Of a DNA stretch of 64,000 bases, positions 17,308-25,161 are shown piece by piece. Location of the stretch: assembly GCA_963741565.1 (NCBI GenBank), contig CAVUIK010000002.1, positions 1 to 64,000 on the forward strand. The letters are read 5' to 3'. Source of the stretch: Ga0077555 sp963741565 (GTDB lineage: Bacteria > Pseudomonadota > Alphaproteobacteria > Rhizobiales > Hyphomicrobiaceae). Position numbers and translations under genes: made by a program. The notes under the pieces were generated by a model, which ran no database searches, had not been told where the DNA came from, and saw nothing but the letters and a program-made list of their open reading frames with translations. Positions within the stretch are counted from its first letter, which is position 1. Every line of letters starts with the position of its first letter.

Positions 17308-19329
17308 ATGTGGCGCCGCCCGGCCATTGCCCGTCTGTACGCCGGCTTGTCAGTCCTGGTGGCCCTCGCCTCGCCAGGGATGGCTCAGACCATTGACGGC
17401 CGCCCGGCCACGCATCAGGAGATGCTCAAAATCGAGGAGCAATTGATCTGGACCGGGCATCTCGACGCGGAAGCGGGCTCGGTTCAGCGGAACGAGCTGC
17501 GCGATGCCTGGGTCGCCTTCAAGGCTTCGCAGGGGCAACCGCCAGCTGCCGTTGCCGCGCCAGTCGCAGCTCCCGCGCCGGCGCCTGCCAGCCCTCCAGC
17601 CGCTGGCGCCGCCACCGCAGCGCCCATTGCGCCGGCCCCACCGCCTCCTCCACAGCCATCGGAGACACTGGCTAACCCGGTTTTGGCCGAGGCCGAGCGC
17701 GGCAGATCACGACGGCGGTCGTCGGCGCCGCTGGAGTTTTCGGGATCCGATTTGGCGATGCTTGCCAAGGAAGCCGATGCAGTTCGGACGCGGATGGACT
17801 TTCGCACCGTCTCGGACAGTGCGAGCGGGCTGACGATTGGCTTGCCCTGGGCGTTTCTGGAGGCCGGTGATGCACAGACCACGGGGCGCGGCACAGAGTG
17901 GCGCGCGGTCGACAAGAGTATCCGCGTGCACGCGTTTCAGACGACGCCGGGTCAGCACACGATCAATTCGTTTCGCAATCAGTTCCCATTCGCCGCCTAC
18001 AATGTCCGCTTCAATTGGGAGCGGACCACGGCCGACTCCTTGGCCATCGAAGGATGGCAGGGAAGCGATCCAGCGAAGCTCAGCGAAGGCTTCTACATGG
18101 CCGCCTACGATCGCAACGGTGTGATCGTCGGCTATCGCGTCACCTACGCATTGCGGCACGAAAAAGAGATGCGCCGCGTGGTCAACATCATGGCCTCGCA
18201 GTTTCCGCGCGACAATCTGTGGAGCTATGTCTACCTGCGCCAATGCGGGAGCAAAATCGAGCCGTCAGGCGGCAGTGCCGCCACGATCCGGATCGTCTAT
18301 GGCACCGATCGCCAGGTCGCGACGACGAACCGCGAGGGCGGCGACGCGGTTCGCTTCGGTGCGCAGCGCGGGAGTGAGTTGACGATCGGCTGCGCCGACA
18401 TTTCAGTGCCGAACAACGAGCAGATGCGGCGTCGGCTGTCGCGCCCATCAAGTGACAGCGTCCGCCAGACGCTGGCCAACTGGCTGCCGATCAAGGCCGA
18501 GCTGGCGATCGACCGGTCGAGCCATTTTGCCTTCGACAAGCTGCAGGTGCTGCAGCGCGGCGGGCGGCCCCAGTTGGTCGACGACGCGCGGGTGGCCGAT
18601 GCCGATCGCGCGTTGCTTTTCGTTCACGGTTACAACGTGACCTTCGAAAGCGCCGTCTTCAGGGCAGCCCAGCTCGCGTTCGAAACGGGATATTCGGGAC
18701 AAGTCTATGTCTACAGCTGGCCATCCCGGGGGCGGTTGCTGGCCTATGGCCAGGACATGGACAACGCCGAGCAGTCCGAGGCCTATCTCGAGCAGTTCAT
18801 CAAGATGATCATGCAGAGCCAGCAGTTGAAGCGGCTGGATCTGGTCGTGCACAGCCTCGGCTCGCAGCCAGTTCTGCGCGCGATCCGCGGTATTCGGCCT
18901 TCGTTCGATCTGGGAAAGCGGCTTGGCCAAGTCGTGTTCGCGGCGCCGGACGTCGGTGCGTCGGTGTTCGCCGAGCGCATGCAAGCGCTGCGTCCCTATG
19001 CACAACGGGTGACGCTCTATGTCTCGGACCGCGACAAGGCGATGCTGGCCTCGCGGTCGCTGCGTGGCGGTGAACCAAGAGCCGGCGAGATCACTTCAGG
19101 GTCTGAGCCGCTCGTTGTCTCGGGCGTCGACACCATCGATGCCAGCGTGATCGCCGGCGGATGGACGCGCATGGATCACTCGTATTTCGCGGATGATCCC
19201 CGCATGATCCGCGACATCTCGGAGCTTCTGCGGTTGAATGCCCCACCGGATAAACGCGGCCACCTGAAAGTCGAGGCCGCGACGCGGAAGGGCGCGCATT
19301 TCTGGCGGCTGAAGCCGCCAGCAAACTGA
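17308..19329 (+). CDS. Exported DUF900-type alpha/beta hydrolase
   Basis: A 673-residue protein with a signal peptide ending ASPGMAQ, an Ala/Pro-rich linker (about residues 85-130), a beta-rich middle domain and a C-terminal alpha/beta hydrolase. The hydrolase shows the DUF900 pattern: LLFVHGYNVTFESAVFRAAQ, VYVYSWPSRG, and the nucleophile elbow VVHSLGSQ with Ser516, then VVFAAPDVG. It is probably an esterase or lipase acting in the envelope. ATG 17308 has GGAG before it and gives a proper signal peptide. It ends 14 bases from the converging TM1410 gene. Confidence 0.82.
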   Translation: MWRRPAIARLYAGLSVLVALASPGMAQTIDGRPATHQEMLKIEEQLIWTGHLDAEAGSVQRNELRDAWVAFKASQGQPPAAVAAPVAAPAPAPASPPAAGAATAAPIAPAPPPPPQPSETLANPVLAEAERGRSRRRSSAPLEFSGSDLAMLAKEADAVRTRMDFRTVSDSASGLTIGLPWAFLEAGDAQTTGRGTEWRAVDKSIRVHAFQTTPGQHTINSFRNQFPFAAYNVRFNWERTTADSLAIEGWQGSDPAKLSEGFYMAAYDRNGVIVGYRVTYALRHEKEMRRVVNIMASQFPRDNLWSYVYLRQCGSKIEPSGGSAATIRIVYGTDRQVATTNREGGDAVRFGAQRGSELTIGCADISVPNNEQMRRRLSRPSSDSVRQTLANWLPIKAELAIDRSSHFAFDKLQVLQRGGRPQLVDDARVADADRALLFVHGYNVTFESAVFRAAQLAFETGYSGQVYVYSWPSRGRLLAYGQDMDNAEQSEAYLEQFIKMIMQSQQLKRLDLVVHSLGSQPVLRAIRGIRPSFDLGKRLGQVVFAAPDVGASVFAERMQALRPYAQRVTLYVSDRDKAMLASRSLRGGEPRAGEITSGSEPLVVSGVDTIDASVIAGGWTRMDHSYFADDPRMIRDISELLRLNAPPDKRGHLKVEAATRKGAHFWRLKPPAN

Positions 19330-19343
19330 CGTCGAAGTTGGGG

Positions 19344-20468
19344 TCAGAAGTCGCGGCCGGGATACCAGAGCTTGTCGAGTTCGCGCGGACCGAAATAGGG
19401 GATGAACCCTTGCTCGAGGCTGCGCCGTTTAGAGTCGGTCTTTTTCGCGGGGGCTGTCAGGTAGTCGATGACGAATACCGGACGCCCGCGTGCTTTCACG
19501 GCCTTCAAGTACTCAACCGACGACTTGATATCGCCTGCTGGGTTGATGTTTTCGGAGTGGTCCACTCCGTAGAACAGGTCCTCCTTGGCGGCGGCATCAA
19601 TGGCTTCGATCATTTTCGGGTTGCGCGTCAGCTCCTCCGCGTTCTGCAGGACGAGCATGAAATGGGGATCGCGCTGGCGGGCTTGGGTTCCGATCCGGGC
19701 GACGAAATCGACCATCTTGTTGGCGCCGTCCGGGCACTCCTTTGCCACCTCGGTATAGACATCGACGCGATCGAGATAAATGCCGTCGAGACGGAGCTCG
19801 AGCAGTTGGAACAACGGCGAAGGCTCAAGGCTGTTGTAGACATTGCGGCCATCGTCGTCGCCCACGATCGTCCGTTGCCAACCCTCATGACAGAAATGGG
19901 CGACGCGGTTGCCCTTCCATTTCCGGTTCTCGGGCCCGAGCCAGTCGGGGGCATCCTCAGACATGTACTCGGCCGCGTAATAGTCGGCACGGTAGTCCTC
20001 GGCCTCGCCGACCGACAGATAGGAGATGACGAGGCGGCGTGACCCGTCCGGCTTTTTCTTCAGCTTCTCGACCTCGGCAGGCAGGATTTTGCGGCCGGGG
20101 GCCACGCCCATCGTCGCATCGATGATCAGCACATCGAAGGGAGAGGCGGCGGCCTCGGCGATATTGAGATTGCTGAGCTGATAGCCCCAGGATTTGGCGG
20201 CATTGATCCGCTTGAGGCGTTCAGCCTGGGCGGCGCCGGCGGCCTGGGCTGTGGCGCTGGCCTTCGGATCTGCGGGCCGGATCGATTTCGTCGAGACGGG
20301 CTTGGCCGGTGGAACGAGCGGCTTGGCGGGTTCAGCTTTTGTCGAAGCGGCGCTGCCGTCATCAGTCGGCGCAGCCATGACCGGGGCCATCATGGCCGAC
20401 GCAGCAAGGCCCATCGCCAGCCCAAGCAAGGTCGATCGGAAAGTACGATATGGACGAGCGCGCGCCAT
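19344..20468 (-). CDS. TM1410/GH114-like putative glycoside hydrolase (paralogue 1)
   Basis: A 374-residue exported protein. After a signal peptide and a Lys/Pro/Ala linker comes a TIM-barrel-like domain of the MJ1477/TM1410 family related to endo-alpha-1,4-polygalactosaminidase: KSWGYQLSNL, VISYLSVGEAEDYR, LRLDGIYLDRVD, LVLQNAEEL, FVIDYLTAP. The acidic residues in GEAE, YLDRVD and NAEE are likely catalytic. Relatives act on galactosamine-containing exopolysaccharides. ATG 20468 is chosen; GTG 20495 is possible. An exact CtrA box lies about 60 bp upstream, between this gene and its paralogue. Confidence 0.78.
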   Translation of the reverse strand: MARARPYRTFRSTLLGLAMGLAASAMMAPVMAAPTDDGSAASTKAEPAKPLVPPAKPVSTKSIRPADPKASATAQAAGAAQAERLKRINAAKSWGYQLSNLNIAEAAASPFDVLIIDATMGVAPGRKILPAEVEKLKKKPDGSRRLVISYLSVGEAEDYRADYYAAEYMSEDAPDWLGPENRKWKGNRVAHFCHEGWQRTIVGDDDGRNVYNSLEPSPLFQLLELRLDGIYLDRVDVYTEVAKECPDGANKMVDFVARIGTQARQRDPHFMLVLQNAEELTRNPKMIEAIDAAAKEDLFYGVDHSENINPAGDIKSSVEYLKAVKARGRPVFVIDYLTAPAKKTDSKRRSLEQGFIPYFGPRELDKLWYPGRDF

Positions 20469-20528
20469 GCCTCTGAACCTCAATGCGCCCAACACGAAAC
20501 CACACCTGCAACCCTTATCCAGGCGGCC

Positions 20529-20543
20529 TTAATGGTCGGTTAA
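20529..20543. promoter_or_regulatory. CtrA-binding box upstream of TM1410 paralogue 1
   Basis: An exact TTAA-N7-TTAA, with the preferred TTAACC form, lies between the two adjacent TM1410 genes and in promoter position for the downstream one. It suggests cell-cycle control of a putative polysaccharide hydrolase. Confidence 0.6.
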
Positions 20544-20588
20544 CCACCGATGTAACGCCGATGGAGCGGAATTATGACCTCGTTGGGT

Positions 20589-21818
20589 CTATCGCTGGGT
20601 ATTGAGCTGGTGCAGGGGTCGAGGCGCGAAGTAGGGGAGGAACCCCTCGCGCTCAATCCGCTGGCGCGCCTCGGCGATCTTGGCATCGGTCGCGAGGTAC
20701 TCGACGACCAGCACCGGCAGCCCGTCATTTCGGGCTTTTTTCAGCAATCTGAGGCTCGACGCGATATCGTCATCGCCGTTGGCCTGTTCGGGAGCAGTAA
20801 TGCCGAAGAACAGGTCTTCCTTGGCGACCGCACTCAGAGCGGCGCGTGTCCGCTTGTGGCCGAGCAATTCCTCTGCGTTCTGCATGACCACGAGGAAGTC
20901 TGGCTGCTGGTCGCGCGCATAGCGGCCCAATCGCTCAATCAGCTGGATCATGTCCTCCCGGACGGTATCGCGCTCGGTCTGCCAAAGCGTATAGGCGTCG
21001 GCGCGATCGACATAGACGCCGTCGAAGCCCGCGGCAATGATCCGGTCGAGCGCAGCATCGGGGCTGCCGAGCAGCATCGCCTGCCAGCTGGGTTGCCAGA
21101 AGCGAACGTTGAAATTGCCGCGCCAGTCGGGGTTTTCGTCGCCAAGCCAAACGGGCGCCGCCGGTGAAGGGGTACGGATCGGCAATGCACGCCGGCTGAG
21201 GCTTGGTGCTGCATGCGCCGGCGTCGATGCGAGGCCCGCGGCTCGATCGGTCGCAGTTTGCCCCATGGCGGGTTGTGCGCCGGGCGCGACCCAGCCCTTG
21301 TTCCAATAGCCGCGGTACTCCTCGGCCTCGCCGATCGACAGATAGGCGAGCACGAGCCGCCGGGAGCCGTCGGGCTTGCGTTTGAGCGATTTCAAACTTT
21401 CTGCCCGCCGATCCAGCCGGCGTTCGCCATTCAGCGCTTCGTCGACGACAATCAGATCCAGTCCGGATCGGGACGCCTGGGCGGGGTCCAGTTCCTGCAG
21501 CTGGTAGCCCCAAGTGCGGACGTTGGCCAACAGCTCGTTCTTGGAGATGGCTGTGGCGGCGGCTTCGGCCACGGGCTCGATGGAGGCGTGCATGAGCAAC
21601 GCGCCACCAATCGTCGTCACGGCGAGCAGAGCAATGCCGGCCAGTGCCCGCTGCCAGATACCGTGGCGGCGGGAAACCGCGGCCCGGCTGGATGTAGTCG
21701 AGGGGTCAAGCAAGGCGGTTCTGTCCTGGTTGGCGATCGCGGGGCGTGCAGAAGCGATGGAGCCGTAACCAGAGTTCTGCTCGGGGTGTACGGCGCCGTC
21801 ATGGCAGAAGATCACCAT
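20589..21818 (-). CDS. TM1410/GH114-like putative glycoside hydrolase (paralogue 2)
   Basis: About 409 residues from ATG 21818 (a TTG at 21896 would add 26). One membrane segment (GIALLAVTTIGGALLMHA) precedes the TM1410 domain: RTWGYQLQELD, LAYLSIGEAEEYRGYW, GFDGVYVDRADAY, VVMQNAEELLG, VVEYLATD. Relative to paralogue 1 it has an insert of about 40 residues (Ala/Pro/Ser-rich) after the YW motif. It is probably anchored in the inner membrane with the enzyme outside. Same family motifs, same strand and 120 bp upstream of paralogue 1, so the pair arose by duplication. Confidence 0.72.
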   Translation of the reverse strand: MVIFCHDGAVHPEQNSGYGSIASARPAIANQDRTALLDPSTTSSRAAVSRRHGIWQRALAGIALLAVTTIGGALLMHASIEPVAEAAATAISKNELLANVRTWGYQLQELDPAQASRSGLDLIVVDEALNGERRLDRRAESLKSLKRKPDGSRRLVLAYLSIGEAEEYRGYWNKGWVAPGAQPAMGQTATDRAAGLASTPAHAAPSLSRRALPIRTPSPAAPVWLGDENPDWRGNFNVRFWQPSWQAMLLGSPDAALDRIIAAGFDGVYVDRADAYTLWQTERDTVREDMIQLIERLGRYARDQQPDFLVVMQNAEELLGHKRTRAALSAVAKEDLFFGITAPEQANGDDDIASSLRLLKKARNDGLPVLVVEYLATDAKIAEARQRIEREGFLPYFAPRPLHQLNTQR

Positions 21819-21924
21819 TTCTGCGTCATGAATCCGGCAGACCCAGCCATGGCGCCACCAATAGCTGTGGATTTCTCCGCTCACTGTGGCTTGCAACCGT
21901 GGCGGGTGGCGGTGGGGTTGTCCT

Positions 21925-22131
21925 CTACTGACCGGCCAGATGGGCCACCAGCCAGGCCGGCGGATGCGTGAAGACGCCGGTCGCCATCGACGCCACGAGC
22001 AGGAGGGTCGCCAGAGAGAGCGCCGTCAGATACGTGGCGATTGCCGAGCGGACGAGACCCAGGAGGCGCGGCCCGCCGCTCGATTGGCGCCCGGCCCCAT
22101 TCGGATAAATTCTGTGTTGGCGACGCCGCAT
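21925..22131 (-). CDS. Hypothetical small membrane protein
   Basis: A 68-residue frame with a basic N-terminus and one clear membrane helix (TALSLATLLLVASMATGVF). No family recognised. A second frame overlaps it (21881-22162), and I prefer this one only because of the membrane helix. The 22163-22294 stretch before the next gene shows nothing further. Confidence 0.35.
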   Translation of the reverse strand: MRRRQHRIYPNGAGRQSSGGPRLLGLVRSAIATYLTALSLATLLLVASMATGVFTHPPAWLVAHLAGQ

Positions 22132-22294
22132 CGGTCCGTTCGTAACGGCGCAGATATTCCATCTCAGCCTCGTCCGGCGGAGACTGCGAAGCGCTGCCTG
22201 CGCCGTTTGGGACTCCCGTTGAAGGGTTGATGTCCCAGCTCGCTAGTTCTCTTGCCCGGCGTGAGTGATGTGATGGCGCCGCTCCGGCAAACTT

Positions 22295-23134
22295 TCACGC
22301 CTCCCCGATTGAGGGGCGGTAGTCGGGCGCACCCCAGTGGCGAATGCGGCGCGCGATGGCGTGATCGACGGGCTCGGGCGGGATCAGGCCATAATGGCGC
22401 GCCAGCGCGGTCAGCGCCTTCTGGAGCATGATCTTGGCGGAACGCTGCGGCCAGCGCTCGCGCCGCTCTATTTCCTCCAACCCTTTGAGGTGGCCGCAGA
22501 CATCGAACAGGATGTCGATGAACTCGATGCCGACGGCCCTGAACGCGGCGTTGACGCGCTGCTTGGCAGCGACCACGCGATCCGACATCGACAGGCCGAA
22601 CCCAGCCGGCAACCGATGACGGGCGCCGGACTGCGCCACCTCCGACCAGCTCGCCGTGACGCGCGGCGTCAGCTGGGCGAAGTGGAGGTCGGCACGCAGG
22701 CGCTCGCCGGCGTCGAATTGGGCTTCGGTGATCAGGGGGTGGCCATCACGGCCGCGGCGACCGCGCAACCAGGCGAGCGGGCTCTCCATCTCGTTGACCT
22801 GGGGTGCGCCGGTGGTGGCGACAGGTGATGGGGCCGAAGTCGTGCGCCGCCGGCGCGGCAGTTGCGCCCGCAGCATGAACCGGCCGGCGCGCGAGAGGCG
22901 ATAGTGGCCGGGCGACTTGGCGTCGGTGATCCAGCCGGCGGTGCGCGCGGCCTCGAACGCGTCGAGGCTGTAGCTCGGCGCCGACGGATCGATCCGGCGT
23001 TTGGCGGCGTGGACAATAACGGCGGGTGCGCCGCCGCCGGCTTGGATGTGCGCGACCGCCTGCGGATGGGCGAGCGCCGACAACAGGGAGCTGCAGCCTG
23101 CGCTGAGTGGCAGGCTCGAGAGGGCGTTGGGCAC
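22295..23134 (-). CDS. DUF6456-domain protein
   Basis: A 279-residue protein with GTG start after GAGG. The C-terminal half carries the DUF6456 region: SPLAWLRGRRGRDGHPLI, then EAQFDAGERLRADLHFAQLT and a helical end with FIDILFDVCGHLKGLEEIE. The N-terminal part looks like a winged-helix segment (SLDAFEAARTAGWI). The function of the family is unknown. It lies 24 bases behind the orphan DnaA-domain-IV gene on the same strand, so the two are almost certainly co-transcribed and may act in DNA binding together. Confidence 0.8.
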   Translation of the reverse strand: MPNALSSLPLSAGCSSLLSALAHPQAVAHIQAGGGAPAVIVHAAKRRIDPSAPSYSLDAFEAARTAGWITDAKSPGHYRLSRAGRFMLRAQLPRRRRTTSAPSPVATTGAPQVNEMESPLAWLRGRRGRDGHPLITEAQFDAGERLRADLHFAQLTPRVTASWSEVAQSGARHRLPAGFGLSMSDRVVAAKQRVNAAFRAVGIEFIDILFDVCGHLKGLEEIERRERWPQRSAKIMLQKALTALARHYGLIPPEPVDHAIARRIRHWGAPDYRPSIGEA

Positions 23135-23158
23135 GTGGGGCCTCGGTGGTGGGGTTGA

Positions 23159-23569
23159 TCAATTCGTGACGTAGTGCGCCGGGGTCATCAGGCCGCTGAG
23201 GCGCTGGATGATTTCTTCGAGCTGGATGATCGTCAGATCGAATCTCGGCGCCTCGCGGCGGCGCTCGATCAGGAGGCAGGCGTGGCGGACGGTCGTGCGG
23301 TCGCGCTCGAAGAACAGGCTGACGTCGGTGATGCGCATGCCGAACGACACATGGGCGAGGTACATCGCGATCTGGCGGGCTTGAGCCAGGGACGCGACCC
23401 CGCGTGAGGGTTGATGCAACTCGGCCTCGTCGACGCGATAGACGAGTGCGACGGTGGCGTCGATGACGGCGTGGAGCGTTGCGGCGGCGAGACGCGATGC
23501 GAAGGGTTGGCGGCGGTCGTTGAAGCGACGGGGGCGAGCGTTGAATTTGCGTGCAGCATCTTGATGCAT
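23159..23569 (-). CDS. Orphan DnaA domain-IV-like DNA-binding protein
   Basis: A 136-residue protein whose second half matches the DnaA C-terminal DNA-binding domain: the basic-loop helix SLAQARQIAMYLAHV, then the helix-turn-helix and signature ERDRTTVRHACLLIE (DnaA has GRDHTTVLHA). It lacks the AAA+ ATPase and domain I, so it cannot load helicase by itself. The usual His of GRDHTT is Arg here, which may change sequence preference. It could compete with DnaA at DnaA boxes or act as a transcription factor. It is the first gene of a two-gene operon with DUF6456. Confidence 0.82.
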   Translation of the reverse strand: MHQDAARKFNARPRRFNDRRQPFASRLAAATLHAVIDATVALVYRVDEAELHQPSRGVASLAQARQIAMYLAHVSFGMRITDVSLFFERDRTTVRHACLLIERRREAPRFDLTIIQLEEIIQRLSGLMTPAHYVTN

Positions 23570-23798
23570 CAGCAGCGGTTTCCCTTGTGGCTCACGGGTA
23601 AGATACTACACCATAGCCGTAGGAAATAAAACCTATCCGCGCGCTGAATCAGCGTGCACGGTAAACGTGAGGGATAAGTTGCAGTGCGGGATCGTCGCGT
23701 TGCGATCGCGGGCGTGGCGGCGGCTGCCTGTTGCGCTCGGCCCGCGTGTCGCTAGGCTGTTTGAGGGGCAGACAAACGCTGAGCCGGCGAGTGGATTG

Positions 23799-24119
23799 AT
23801 GGGGTCAAGGATGTGCAGACGGCGGTGGAGCGTCGCCATGGCGACAGCGATCATGACTGTGTCGGCGGGCGCATCGGGCTCGGCGTTGCAGGCCGCGGAG
23901 CAATCCGCCAAGTCCGGCGCGAGGGCGTGTGTCACGAAAGCCGGCGTGGCGACCGGCATCACGCGCGGTTTCGCCGAGTACGAGGCGTTGTTGATCATCC
24001 GGCAGGTGACGGGCAACTGGCCGGTCGCAAGCGACGCCATCGGCCCGCCAGCTTACACCTGCGCGAGCATCGGTCTCTTCTGGGAATGTCGCGCGACGGC
24101 GACGGTGTGCAAGCGCTGA
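23799..24119 (+). CDS. Hypothetical secreted protein with cysteine pairs
   Basis: About 106 residues: basic start, hydrophobic stretch (VAMATAIMTVSAGASGSAL) and a mature domain with four cysteines (ACVTKAG, YTCASIGLFWECRATATVC), probably disulfide-bonded in the periplasm. No family recognised. ATG 23799 and ATG 23811 both precede the signal; a frame extends further upstream to 23667. Confidence 0.5.
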   Translation: MGSRMCRRRWSVAMATAIMTVSAGASGSALQAAEQSAKSGARACVTKAGVATGITRGFAEYEALLIIRQVTGNWPVASDAIGPPAYTCASIGLFWECRATATVCKR

Positions 24120-24141
24120 ACTTGGCGATCCAGCCAACCAG

Positions 24142-24984
24142 CTACTCGCGCCGGAAGGCGACGTGGCCGATCTGGCTTTCGACGCCTTTGACGCCCTCGA
24201 TCGTGTGCATCAGGCGGATGGCCTCGGCGATCAGGCGCTCGTCGCTCATTGCGCCGGTGAGGATGACCTTACCGCCTGAAACAGTTGTGGTCAGTCCCAG
24301 TTTGGCCGGCGGGCTGCCGAAGCGCTTCTCGAGAGCCGCGTGCACGCGCTTTTCGATCAGCGGATCGAGAAGCGTGTTACGGGACGCTTCCGTTTCCGCG
24401 AATGCGGCGCTTTCGGCGGCCCGCGCGATCTGCTCGACGCAATCGGCGATCGGGATGCGGGCGGTATTCAGCGTCAGCGCATAGAGCGACGGATCGGTCC
24501 AATCGATCCCGAACAGGCGCTGCATGGTGCCGTTGTGGGCCTCGTCGTTGCGGATGATCTCGCGCGCGGCCTCGGCGCGGCTGGCGATGCCGACGCGGTC
24601 CATCAGCACTTTTTCCCGAAAGTCCATCGGCGCGCAGATGCGCACGCACAGCACATGCGGGATCTGGCGCAGCAGATAGGTCGCGCCCCAGCCGCGGATC
24701 AGCACGTTGCCCTTGGCCGCGAGATGCAGGATTTCCTCGGACGTGTAGCGCGACATCCGGCTGCGGTCGAGGCGCCAGCGTTCGAGCAGCGAGGCCTCGC
24801 CTTCGAGGAAGCGGTGAACCTCGCTTTCGCTGAGTCCGGCGCGCCCGGCAATGTCCTGCGAGACCAGCTCATGATGGACGACCTGGAGGCCGAGGCGATC
24901 CGCGAGGCCAGCGGCGACGTCGCGCCCGCGCGTCGCCATCTCCCGGGTCATCGCAATGACTGCCACAGTGTCCTCCGCGCGCAA
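24142..24984 (-). CDS. Cytidylate-kinase-like protein fused to a BON domain
   Basis: A 280-residue protein. Residues 1-200 resemble the cytidylate-kinase-like family: VAVIAMTREMATRGRDVAAG replaces the usual P-loop start, then VVHHELVSQDIA, NVLIRGWGATYLLR, CVRICAPMDFR and DWTDPSLYALTLNT. Residues about 215-280 are a BON domain (VHAALEKRFG, VSGGKVILTGAMSDE, VKGVESQIG), which usually binds phospholipid or hydrophobic ligands. The canonical GxxGxGKS loop is not obvious, so phosphotransfer is doubtful. No signal peptide, so probably cytoplasmic or at the inner face of the membrane. Confidence 0.78.
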   Translation of the reverse strand: MRAEDTVAVIAMTREMATRGRDVAAGLADRLGLQVVHHELVSQDIAGRAGLSESEVHRFLEGEASLLERWRLDRSRMSRYTSEEILHLAAKGNVLIRGWGATYLLRQIPHVLCVRICAPMDFREKVLMDRVGIASRAEAAREIIRNDEAHNGTMQRLFGIDWTDPSLYALTLNTARIPIADCVEQIARAAESAAFAETEASRNTLLDPLIEKRVHAALEKRFGSPPAKLGLTTTVSGGKVILTGAMSDERLIAEAIRLMHTIEGVKGVESQIGHVAFRRE

Positions 24985-25161
24985 CGGTTCTCGGAGAGCA
25001 AAGCTACACGAGGTCCTGCCCGACGGCTATCCACGAGTTCATAGGCCGTGCGGCATCTAGGATATTGCAATCGACGGATCCGTGGCCTGATAATTTAGGA
25101 CCTCGAGACAGGATTTCTCGGGCTGGCCATTGGGTCGGGGATTTGCGGGTGGGGGATTTAC

